Positions 37,783-45,971 of a stretch of 64,000 bases of DNA are shown here, in pieces. The stretch covers positions 17,134,501 to 17,198,500 of the forward strand of contig CM076944.1 of the NCBI GenBank assembly GCA_039566865.1, given 5' to 3'. The stretch comes from Aurelia coerulea. Its lineage: Eukaryota > Cnidaria > Scyphozoa > Semaeostomeae > Ulmaridae. Every line of letters begins with the position of its first letter. Position 1 is the stretch's first letter. A program made the position numbers and the translations under genes. The notes below the pieces were generated by a model that searched no databases, was not told the origin of the DNA, and saw only the letters and a list, made by a program, of their open reading frames with translations.

Positions 37783-39885
37783 GTGGACAAACACGCTCCC
37801 ATCAAGACAAAGTTTCTGAGGGGAAATAATGCACCCTTTATGAATCCAGAGCTGAAAAAAGCTATGTATACTCGTTCTAGGTTTAAAAGAAGATTAAATA
37901 AACACCCTTCAAACCAAAATGAAGTGGCTTTCAAGAAGCAACGAAATCGCTGCGTTGCCCTACGTAAAAAAGCCATTAAGAATCATTTCAAGAGAGTCAC
38001 CAGCAATGGTCCCATGTCCAATAAAGCTTTCTGGGATCTGGTGAAACCTTTTCTCTCAAATAAGGGTGTGCTAGCTGGTACTGACATCTCACTGGTTAAA
38101 GATGACAAAATAGTTACCAATGATCATGATTTATGTGAGATCTTTAACGATTATTACATAAATATCGTCGAAAATACGTCTGGTAAGAAACCTTCCAGCA
38201 TTGCAGATACGAATTCGATTGAGGACGATCGAGAAATCGTCAAGTTAATTCTCGATAAATATAAGGACCATCCGAGTATTCTAGCCATACTTCAAGACCC
38301 TGAACATACTTTTGAATCCTTTTCTTTCAATGAGGTTACTGCTAGAGATGTATGGCTCCAACTGAGAATGCTCGATGGCAGTAAATCAACAGGTGTTGAT
38401 CAAATTCCACCAAAACTTGTTTCTTTGGCTAGCGATTATTTAGCTATCCCTCTTACTAACGCCATCAATTGCAGCATTCGCAATTTCATATTTCCCCAGA
38501 ATGCAAAAACTGCAGCAGTCTGCCCTTTAGACAAAGGTGAACCCGTTCGTACTGTGGAGAGAAATTATCGTCCAGTCAGTATACTTAACACTTTTTCCAA
38601 AATCTTTGAAAAAATTCTAAAGGAACAGCTCAGCCCCTTCCTTGATAAGACCCTTTCGATTTTCATTGCAGCTTATCGAAGAGCCTATAGTACACAGCAT
38701 GTTTTGATTAAACTCGTAGAAGAGTGGAAATCTAAGCTTGATAATAACTTCATGGTAGGGTCCGTCTTGATGGATCTGTCAAAGGCTTTTGATTGCATCC
38801 CGCACGATTTGATAATAGCCAAACTTCATGCATATGGCTTTGATGAAAATGCATTGGTTCTTGTCTATTCCTATCTGAAAGGACGGAAACAGAGTGTCCG
38901 GATAAATAATGTCTGCAGTTCTTTTCAAGAAATAGTATCAGGAGTACCCCAAGGATCAGTTTTAGGTCCTATTCTTTTCAATTTCTATATAAATGATCTT
39001 TTCTCTTTCATAAAGCAAGCAACCATGTACAATTATGCTGATGATAATACGCTTGCTTTCTTTTCCAAATCCTTGCCGGATCTTGTCAAGGTTCTTGAAA
39101 GTGAAGCAAACAGCGCTCTCTCTTGGCTCGAACAAAATGAAATGATTGCTAACCCTAACAAATTCCATGCACTTTTTGTTAAAAAAGACCAGACAAACAC
39201 TTGTGGAATAAATCTTGATTTCCAAGGACATTCTATCAAGTCTGAGGAGACTGTTAAACTCTTAGGTGTAACACTAGATTACAAATTGAACTTTGACCCA
39301 CACATATCAAACCTTTGCAAAAAAGCCGCGGCACAATTAAACGTTCTTAAACGACTTAAGTCATTTATTGGTTTTGCTGAAAAAGAAGTTTTGGTTCAGA
39401 GTTTCGTTTACTCGAATTTTAACTACTGTCCTTTAGTTTGGTATTTTTCATCTTCAAAATCAGTCCAGAAAATTGAAAGAATACAGGAACGCGCGCTTAG
39501 ATTTCTGTACAATGATCACAAAAGCTCCTATAATGATCTTCTTATTAGGTCAAAAAGATGCACAATGCAAGTTGCTCGGCAAAGAACCCTCTGTGTCGAA
39601 ATCTTTAAGACAATAAACAATTTGAATCCATCTTTTATGCATAACATTTTTAGTTCAAGAAGTTCAAAGCATCCATCTCGGAATCCCAACAATTTAAATC
39701 ATTTTCGACCAAATCAGGTAACTTTCGGTTCCAAGAGCCTTAAAGCTATGGGACCTCAGATCTGGAACTGTTTGCCAAATGAACTAAAATCATCTGAAAA
39801 TCTTAACAGTTTCAAGAGTATGATAAAACAATGGAATGGCCCTACCTGTAAATGCAATGCTTGTAAATTTAATAATATCCTGTAG
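37783..39885 (+). CDS. CR1-type LINE ORF2, reverse transcriptase part, copy A
   Basis: The open frame of about 700 codons has no stop and lacks the N-terminal apurinic endonuclease. Landmarks are the linker KKAIKNHFKRVTSNGPMSNK, fingers block NYRPVSILNTFSKIFEKIL, motif A LMDLSKAFDCIPHDLIIAK, motif B GVPQGSVLGPILFNFYINDL, motif C YNYADDNTLAFFSK (about residue 419), VKLLGVTLDYKLNFDPHIS and a C-terminal tail ending CKCNACKFNNIL. All catalytic residues are present. It starts at GTG without a plausible ATG because it is truncated upstream; codons remain open to about 37728. Target-primed reverse transcription would need the missing endonuclease. Confidence 0.92.
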   Translation: MDKHAPIKTKFLRGNNAPFMNPELKKAMYTRSRFKRRLNKHPSNQNEVAFKKQRNRCVALRKKAIKNHFKRVTSNGPMSNKAFWDLVKPFLSNKGVLAGTDISLVKDDKIVTNDHDLCEIFNDYYINIVENTSGKKPSSIADTNSIEDDREIVKLILDKYKDHPSILAILQDPEHTFESFSFNEVTARDVWLQLRMLDGSKSTGVDQIPPKLVSLASDYLAIPLTNAINCSIRNFIFPQNAKTAAVCPLDKGEPVRTVERNYRPVSILNTFSKIFEKILKEQLSPFLDKTLSIFIAAYRRAYSTQHVLIKLVEEWKSKLDNNFMVGSVLMDLSKAFDCIPHDLIIAKLHAYGFDENALVLVYSYLKGRKQSVRINNVCSSFQEIVSGVPQGSVLGPILFNFYINDLFSFIKQATMYNYADDNTLAFFSKSLPDLVKVLESEANSALSWLEQNEMIANPNKFHALFVKKDQTNTCGINLDFQGHSIKSEETVKLLGVTLDYKLNFDPHISNLCKKAAAQLNVLKRLKSFIGFAEKEVLVQSFVYSNFNYCPLVWYFSSSKSVQKIERIQERALRFLYNDHKSSYNDLLIRSKRCTMQVARQRTLCVEIFKTINNLNPSFMHNIFSSRSSKHPSRNPNNLNHFRPNQVTFGSKSLKAMGPQIWNCLPNELKSSENLNSFKSMIKQWNGPTCKCNACKFNNIL

Positions 39886-40042
39886 ATTTGTCCATTTATG
39901 TCCACATAGTTCTGATATTTTAGCTTATGTATTTACGTATTAATTTCCTTAGTTATTTCCTTTTTCATTTTACTGTTAGATTCGATTTAGATTAGTTGTA
40001 TGTATGTATATTAGCTGATGCCGAATGATTATATATACGTAT

Positions 40043-40265
40043 GCATGGCTCTGATGAAGGCTTAATGCCGAAACACGAAAAAACAAAAAAATGGCTTCTG
40101 TCGTGGTGTAAGACCCGGGAATCTGAATGACTTCAGATTTCTCCAACATTTCATTGCGCTTGAGTGGCGCAGTGGAATGTTGGAGAAACTTTTGACACGA
40201 AGACCCCGGGTTCGATCCCAGGCAGGGGCACATTTTAATTCTCGAATTGTGGTAGCCCACTCATG
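40043..40265 (+). mobile_element. tRNA-like SINE-like insert with hammerhead-like head
   Basis: The insert interrupts a LINE 3' untranslated region and is bracketed by similar AT-rich strings (TATATATACGTATGCATGGC and TATATATATGTATGTATAGC), possibly an imperfect duplication. It opens with CTGATGA, A, GGC-TTAAT-GCC, GAAAC (40051-40074). Then come a perfect 8-bp hairpin (AATCTGAA-TGAC-TTCAGATT), a 20-bp hairpin with two mismatches (TCTCCAACATTTCATTGCGC against GCGCAGTGGAATGTTGGAGA), and A-box-like TGGCGCAGTGG (40165-40175) and B-box GGTTCGATCCC (40209-40219), 44 bp apart as in tRNA promoters. It has no coding frame. It may be a polymerase III SINE with a ribozyme-like 5' part. Confidence 0.55.
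40051..40074 (+). ncRNA. Hammerhead-like core with CTGATGA in the SINE-like insert
   Basis: The core CTGATGA is the canonical hammerhead form. It is followed by A, GGC/GCC stem and GAAA. A CACGA downstream can pair with TCGTG about 25 nt later as a helix III candidate, although the base expected after it does not fit well. Confidence 0.4.
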
Positions 40266-40329
40266 AAAAATATATATATATATGTATGTATAGCTAGATA
40301 TGAAAAGATCGAATTAAAATAAGGTTACA

Positions 40330-40625
40330 AACAAACAAACAAACAGTGAAATAGGATACTATCGTGACACAAACCAATAAAAAAAAACTAAAAATCCGAA
40401 GAAAAAGAAAAAGCCCTATAAGCCCCCCTCGCAAGCAAAACGAAACAAAATATCAAAGTTTTGAAAATCGCCGATTTCGGCTACTCATTTCGAAGCATCA
40501 ATAAGCAAAAACTGAGTGAAAACACTGTTTTTGTTTTGATTGCGAAGGGGTGAAGCTAGTTCGAAAACATTAGCAGAGACGTTTATGAAAACTGCCTAAA
40601 ACACAACAAGACAAAATAGTTTGAA
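40330..40625. other. AT-rich unassigned stretch
   Basis: The LINE 3' tail (AAAC)n is followed by sequence without a recognisable gene up to the coding-like frame at 40627. Confidence 0.4.
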
Positions 40626-40626
40626 A

Positions 40627-40955
40627 TCATTCCTCACTAGCACTGACTACTTCAGCTTCCCCCTCAGGTTGTTCTTCGGCCTCAGGCTCTCCATTTTCAC
40701 TTTCACTGTCCACATCTTCAATATCTATATTCAGTTTTGCAAGGAGAGCTTTGAAATCTTCTTCATCTGAGAAATAGTGGAACTTATCACCAATCTTCGC
40801 ACAAAGTCTACAGTTGACATCGGCAAAAGAAAAACCAAGATTCTTAGCCTGGAGAACATCATTTGTCGCAATAACAGTGCTTAGCCGTTTTTTCGTCAGA
40901 TCCAGTCGGATTTTGTACGGAGATTCTGGTTTCTTTCTTATTAATGTTGGTTGGG
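40627..40955 (-). CDS. Orphan coding-like frame with acidic tail, possible exon
   Basis: The minus strand is open for more than 100 codons without any Met. It has SPYKIRLDLTKKRLSTVIA, NVLQAKNLGF-like sequence, VNCRLCAKIGDKFHYFSDEE and DFKALLAKLNIDIEDV, then a strongly acidic tail (ESENGEPEAEEQPEGEAEVV) ending SASEE and TGA at 40627-40629. The even codon structure and the acidic terminus look like real protein rather than chance. Open codons continue to 41001, but from about 40960 the DNA matches a local repeat (see 42003-42071). It may be the last exon of a host gene or a retrocopy fragment. I do not recognise the family; a small ubiquitin-like or CIDE-N-like fold is only a guess. Confidence 0.4.
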
Positions 40956-40969
40956 TGGTCGTAGTGGTT

Positions 40970-41040
40970 TTTCCAGGATTAGGGGGCCGAAGACCTAAAA
41001 GCTACGCGGACACTAATGACTAATATAGACTGGGGAAATG
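40970..41040. repeat. Short dispersed repeat
   Basis: GGGGGCCGAAGACCTAAAAG followed by GGACACTAATGAC and TAGACT resembles 42003-42071 (GGGGGCGAAGGCCTAAAAAT, CAGGCACTAAACAT, TAGACT). A shorter match lies near 42780-42830. The class is unknown. Confidence 0.4.
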
Positions 41041-41089
41041 CCATTGAGTTGGTATGTCATGGGAGCATCTGGTTCTATGTGTAGATTAA

Positions 41090-41969
41090 GGTTACTGTAA
41101 CTGTTCAGACGACAAATTTTCGATTTTTCGTTTTTGTCATAATCTGATGGTATAAGTATTTGAGGACTGTTTAAACCAACTCACTTCCAGAAACAGTCAC
41201 AATTACTTGGAAATTTGAGCATTTTAAAAGGAGCAATCCTGTTTCTCAAAAATTGCGGGAATATACATAAGCGGATTAAACTAAACTCACTTGACCTTGC
41301 AGCTATGTTCATGACATCCCGTGCTGCTGTGTTATTGACATAATGCTTTACCAATACCGCGCTTAAGCCTAATTGCTTGACCTTTCATGCATAATCGTAT
41401 TTCCCGCAATTTTTGCTTCATTTTGATAAAAGCCTGATTTCTCGAAACAGGATTCCCGAGTACTGGTGGGTAATAAAAATCTTTGTGTACCCAACAGGCC
41501 AATCGAATCGCTTGAAACTTGGCACACAGAGTCAAAATGCATATAACTACGAAACCGTGTCAGCGATTTGTGATAGATCCACTGGTCCGATTTTTACAAG
41601 GGTCTGAAAGTTAAAAAAGACATTTAAGACATTTACATTTATTTAAAATGATATCATTTCAAGGCAACACCTTTTATCAAAAATTCGTGACACGGTTTTG
41701 CAGTTCAGGGCCTTAAGTCTTTGGTAAATAGAAAGTCGTGGTCCAACGATTATCATTGGGGTACACAAAGATTTTTTCCCAAGGGTGGTCGATTTTGTCT
41801 AAAATCTCGAACAAATCATTCGCGATTTTATTGAATCAACTGAATATATTTTCATGATATTCTACGTTTAATTCTGCGTCGAATGATACATAAGTTTGTT
41901 TGGTATATTTTGACGAACGGCCGTAGTTAACGGAGTTTCTTAATCGCCGCCTGAACGGTTACAGTAACC
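41090..41969. mobile_element. MITE-like element with TTAA duplication
   Basis: TTAA flanks both ends (41086-41089 and 41970-41973). The ends read GGTTACTGTAACTGTTCAG and, inverted, GGTTACTGTAACCGTTCAG: 18 of 19 match. At 880 bp there is no transposase. TTAA targeting fits piggyBac or Kolobok elements. Two internal near-palindromic segments, near 41240-41270 and 41400-41460, share CCCGCAATTTTTG and its complement. Confidence 0.75.
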
Positions 41970-42071
41970 TTAAGAATCTAAACCTTGATTAGGAGGTTAG
42001 GAGGCTTTTCCGAGATACAGGGGGGGGGGGCGAAGGCCTAAAAATTCCTCAGGCACTAAACATTTAGACTA

Positions 42072-42666
42072 CAGGGTGTCCCAAAAAAATTGTGCCCCGT
42101 TTGCTTGAAGATTGCGACAAAACGGCAATAAATTCTTGCCAAACTTTTGCATGATGGTGCTCTTCAGAGGTTCAATTAAATTTTGCTACCATCCCCGTAA
42201 AAATCCATTGAAAAATTATGGAGCTATGACCTGCAGAAGACCAAATTTGCCTGATGACTGACCCCAGCGGTCGGCCATTTTGTCTTACTATTTTGAAGTG
42301 AAAAGTATCTTCACGTGAGGTAAGAAATAACTTCTGTGAGGTCAGAAATAGTGGAACTCTCCGATGATTATCGGAATTTTCATGAGAGCTATGAAATGGA
42401 GGCTGTTGTTTCATTTTCAATCTATGAAGCTATTTATCGCTGCAAAATAGTAAGACAAAATGGCCGACCGCTGGTTTCAGTGATGGGGCAAATTTGGTCT
42501 CCTGAAGGTCATAGCTCCATCATTTTTCAATGGATTCTCATGGGGATGGTAGCAAAATTTAATTGAACCTCTGAAGAGCACCATCATGCAAAAGTTTGGC
42601 GAGAATCTATTGCCGTTTCGTCACAATCTTCAGACAAACGGGGCACAATTTTTTTAGGACACCCTG
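42072..42666. mobile_element. Long-inverted-repeat MITE, mariner-type ends
   Basis: TA duplicates at 42070-42071 and 42667-42668 flank ends beginning CAGGGTGTCC. The arms are about 225 bp (42072-42295 and 42444-42666), mostly complementary with scattered differences, around a spacer of about 150 bp. CAGGGTGTCC ends with TA targets are typical of Tc1/mariner-derived MITEs. The folded RNA would be a long hairpin and a plausible small-RNA source. A single similar end, TACAGGGTGTTC, occurs at about 52728. Confidence 0.85.
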
Positions 42667-42679
42667 TATGAAAATGCAA

Positions 42680-43025
42680 GAGTTGGTTTTTTTTTTCAAA
42701 AAGAGCATCCAATTTACGCATATTGTTCGCATAGATTACGAAACTTACGAAGCTCGCGTAGATTAATCGAGAGGTCAGGGGGACTTTTCTGAGATACAGG
42801 GAGGTGAAGTCTAAGGTTTTTCCAAGGAAGTGACTCTCCTCTAAGTTAGTTTGAGGTCCAGTTTGGGGAAAATGGCCTTAAAGATAACTCTTTATCCTGC
42901 AAGAATTAGTATATGTAAGTCAAACCCTGTCTTTGGTTGTAAAAACTTTGCTTTGATTATGCTATTCGATGCATGAAGTGCTGCTGAAGTGGTAATATTA
43001 AATATATACAAATTTGATCTATAAT
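42680..43025. other. Unassigned stretch
   Basis: No supported gene. A partial match to the repeat at 40970 and 42003 lies near 42780-42830. Confidence 0.35.
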
Positions 43026-43029
43026 ACAC

Positions 43030-43299
43030 TTACAGCTTATTGTCCAAATGATCAGTCCAATTCACGTACTCTGGGTCTGAAATTTCATTGCCACTTGCAT
43101 TGTTCCCTCTATCGATCAAGAGCTCTGCAGCTCTTTCTGAATAAGCTTCAGTAACCCAGTCGACAGGGCAATCTTCATTCCATCCATGATTGTTTGGATC
43201 CTCGATTTCCACGGTTGGGTTTTGTGCTTGTCGCCAAATTCTTGCAACGTAGTTTGCGCGAAGAAGGTGCTTTTCAAGACTACTCTTGCATAGAGACAA
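43030..43299 (-). pseudogene. Fragment of a recurrent unclassified invertebrate protein
   Basis: The frame has HLLRANYVARIWRQAQNPTV, then NHGWNEDCPVDWVTEAYSER and AAELL. I associate the pattern of an LLRxNYxAxIWRRA segment, a GW pair and a VxWM-like segment with a repeated protein family of unknown function in many invertebrate genomes, often followed by a Cys-rich tail. That tail is absent: the frame reads DRGNNASGNEISDPEYVNW and stops. This is pattern memory only and should be checked. It is probably a decayed copy. Confidence 0.3.
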
Positions 43300-43485
43300 A
43301 TTAGTGACCTTTCCATCACGCTAGAAGTTTTTGTAGATCATTCTCTTTCGTGCTTCATTTACAAATTTGAGGTGATTCTCTCTATATAAGCGGCAAATAA
43401 GTCCTTCAATACAGAATCAACTAATTACTGAGACAGACGGTTTTCCGTCCCCACATTGCCGAGTAAAGTTAAGAATTCTTCATCA

Positions 43486-43512
43486 TCATTCATTCATTCA
43501 TTCATTTTTATT
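43486..43512. repeat. (CATT)n tract at a LINE 3' end
   Basis: CATT units followed by TTTATTTATTTC form the 3' tail of the minus-strand LINE at 43500-44860, that is (AATG)n on its own strand. Confidence 0.8.
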
Positions 43513-44860
43513 TATTTCAACAGGGTTATACATTCAGTAGAATTAAATACACTGATTTTCAATGTGTCCTGCTTAAAAACCTAACTAATCTAATTACATG
43601 AATAAATTACAAAGCAACCTGTATTACAAAGAAAAATAAAAATATATATATGATATGTTCTGGTTAGAAAAGAAAAAGTTTGATGCTGTACGAGAACTTT
43701 CACACCCTTTGATTCTTCAAAGCTTGTTTCAGCAAATTTTTGAAAGTGGCCAGTGAAGGGGCACTTTTTATTTCTGTGTTAAGTGTATTCCACACAGTTA
43801 CACCTCGATATGAGAAACTACGTTGCCCGTAAGAGGTTGTAAAGCGAGGTATTCTGAGATCCGTGTCGGTATTACGGAGAGACCGTAAATTGTTTTCCGA
43901 CAGTTTTGTAAACATTAGCTGCATATATTCAGGAACTAAACCATGGAGAGACTTGTAAACCATAGTTGCAGTTTCAAATTCTATCATTTCCTTTATAGTT
44001 AACCACCCTAGCCTTCCAATCAAAAGAAGAGATGACGCATCATATGAGCTGTTAGTAACAATTCGTGCGGCACGGTTTTGTAGCTTCTGCAGCTTATCGA
44101 GCAGGGTTTCTCCACAACAACCCCACACCGAGCAGCAGTTTCAAAAATGTGGTTCAACTATACTTGTATACATGTTTTTTACTATTTCCAATGGGAGATA
44201 TTTTTTAGCATATTTAAGCATGCCCATTGCTCTGGCAATCTTACCTACAGCAAAAGATATGTGTTCTCTCCACTTAAGCTCGGAATCAATGTGAACGCCA
44301 AGATACTTATTTGATCCAATTATATCTAGGTTGTCCTCATTTATATGGAGATTGATCTCAGGATCTCCATTGTCCAGATGATGTTTCCTCAAATTACTCG
44401 AGGAACCGAGGATCATACTTTGCGTTTTGGCTACATTAAGGGAAAGTTTGTTACCTTCCAACCAAAGCTGAAGCCTCTTAAGGTCTGAATTAACTGCTTC
44501 ATTTATCTCGGCTATAGATTTTGATGAGTACGAAATGCTTGTGTCGTCAGCATACATGGTCACTTTTGTGCTTTGCAACGCACAGGGCAAATCATTTATG
44601 TATATCAAAAACAGTAGTGGACCGAGACACGAACCTTGCGGTACGCCACAGTTCACGTTCTCTATTTTTGATGTATGTCCATTTACTTTACAGCATTGCT
44701 TACGATCCTGTAAATATGATTTAAACCAATCCAGCTCCCTTCCCCGCACTCCATAATGACAAAGCTTTTGAATGAGAATTGCATGATCTACAGTGTCAAA
44801 GGCTTTTTTCAAGTCAATAAATACTACAGATGAAAGGAGTCCTTTGTCAAAATCATGGTA
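43500..44860 (-). pseudogene. L2/CR1-type LINE, 5'-truncated, one nonsense codon
   Basis: On minus the copy starts with GLLSSVVFIDLKKAFDTVDH (motif A). It runs through HYGVRGRELDWFKSYLQDRK, motif B GVPQGSCLGPLLFLIYINDL, motif C MYADDTSISYSS, KYLGVHIDSELKWREHISFA and YLPLEIVKNMYTSIVEPHF. A TGA at 44141-44143 then interrupts, and the same frame resumes as CCSVWGCCGETLLDKLQKLQ through to FKNLLKQALKNQRV with TAA at 43700. The catalytic Asp residues are present. The 3' untranslated region contains CAGGGTTATACATTCAG, shared with the fragment near 50995, and ends in the tetranucleotide tail. The stop and the truncation make it inactive. Confidence 0.9.
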
Positions 44861-45250
44861 CCAGATTCGAAACAGACTATGTGCCCTAGAGGTTTTTAAA
44901 TGCTTGAGCAGTATAGCACCAAAAGCGTTTGAAAATTATTTTACAAGGAACAGCCACAAAAAGAATACCCGCAAAAACAACAAAAGCGTGGTCATTCCAA
45001 AAGTTAGGACAGAAACTGGACGTAAAACCTTCGCGTTTCAAGGAGCAAAAATATTCAACAATCTACCTGATAACTTACAAACTGAAACATCATTGTTGAA
45101 ATTTAAAGCATCCAGCAAGGACACAAACCTAGACTTTTAGCCATTTATCAGTTGTAATTTTAATCTTGTAATATAGAACTTTTATTCTTGTAAATTTTTA
45201 ACTTTATTCTTGTAGATATCAACTTTTATTTTGTAAAATACAGGTCTTTG
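44850..45250 (+). pseudogene. LINE C-terminal tail fragment, opposite orientation
   Basis: On plus, RNRLCALEVFKCLSSIAPKA, VVIPKVRTETGRKTFAFQG and AKIFNNLPDNLQTETSLLKF resemble the C-terminal tail that follows reverse transcriptase in CR1/L2-type LINEs. The frame ends in TAG near 45140. The remaining sequence has repeats of TTTTATTCTTGTAAA, a typical 3' tail. It is a different family from the LINE it abuts head to head at about 44850. Confidence 0.75.
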
Positions 45251-45524
45251 ATTGATAACAGTAATCTTATTTACTGAACAAATTAACCTGTATAAATATG
45301 AAAGATTATTAATTGTCAGTTTCTTCATTGTATCGTGTTACTCTTCGCCATTTACTGTCGCATTGGTTCGTGCTTCATCAGCAGGGTTTCGTAGAGGGGG
45401 AAACTTCCAAGGGTCAGCAAAGAATGCAGGACGGGGCTTAAGGGTGCATGATTGATCAGCAGGGTTCTGTTGTGGGGGGAACTTCCAAAGGGGGCAAAGG
45501 GATTCAAAGGAAGTTGCAACCAAC

Positions 45525-45866
45525 TTGGACCAACAACGAGAACGTCCGCATTACGGTTTTAACTTGCGCAACGAAAGTCCTGAAAGTGTCGCATATAAGA
45601 TCGTGGATTTGGCAATGCAGGCAAAGAAGCGCACGCAGCATGTTGCTGTATCCAGTTTAATCACGAGAACGGATTCACAAGAACTGGATGAAAAGAGAAC
45701 AAAGGTGAACATTTTACTTGAGAGGTATTTAGGTGAGCAACCAGTAGATTTCGTTATGCATAGCAACATTCTTAGTAAACATTTAGATAATTGGGGCCTT
45801 CATTTGAACTTTCAAGGGACAAACATTATGACAGAAAATTTTTTATCTTATTTAAATTATGAATGA
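45525..45866 (+). CDS. LINE ORF1 C-terminal esterase-like domain
   Basis: The frame contains SVAYKIVDLAMQAKKRTQHV, AVSSLITRTDSQELDEKRTK, VNILLERYL and a final GLHLNFQGTNIMTENFLSYL. The spacing of a strand ending in xSSLIxR, a KV-N-L helix and the late D/G-xHLN-x-x-G motif matches the SGNH-hydrolase-like esterase found in ORF1 of CR1-type LINEs. The N-terminal part with the nucleophile Ser is missing or lies in another frame (45448-45530 holds GTSKGGKGIQRKLQPTW). The frame ends in a single TGA (45864-45866), after which the same phase is open without a break into ORF2. Confidence 0.7.
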   Translation: MDQQRERPHYGFNLRNESPESVAYKIVDLAMQAKKRTQHVAVSSLITRTDSQELDEKRTKVNILLERYLGEQPVDFVMHSNILSKHLDNWGLHLNFQGTNIMTENFLSYLNYE

Positions 45867-45971
45867 CCATCACTAGACTACTCGAGTAATGCGTTAACTG
45901 GTTCATTAGGCAGTTCGGTTGCGGAAACTCCAATTTTAGAGACTTCCATTAAATCTGTTAGCTCTTCGTCT

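Larger units (their letters stand above)
37728..40320 (+). mobile_element. CR1-type LINE, copy A (5'-truncated)
   Basis: Coding similarity to the LINE at 45972-48956 starts near 37728 (SYDHLTNTFRNIVDKHAPIK), after its endonuclease domain. The 3' untranslated region shares TTCGATTTAGATTAGTT and the terminal ATCGAATTAAAATAA with that LINE. A 220-bp insert (40043-40265) lies inside this untranslated region. The stretch 37669-37727 is unassigned. Confidence 0.85.

Noticed and set aside
40150..40230. A functional tRNA gene
   Set aside because: A and B boxes are present, but the sequence cannot form an acceptor stem, and a 20-bp hairpin uses the A-box region. A tRNA-derived SINE-like unit fits better.
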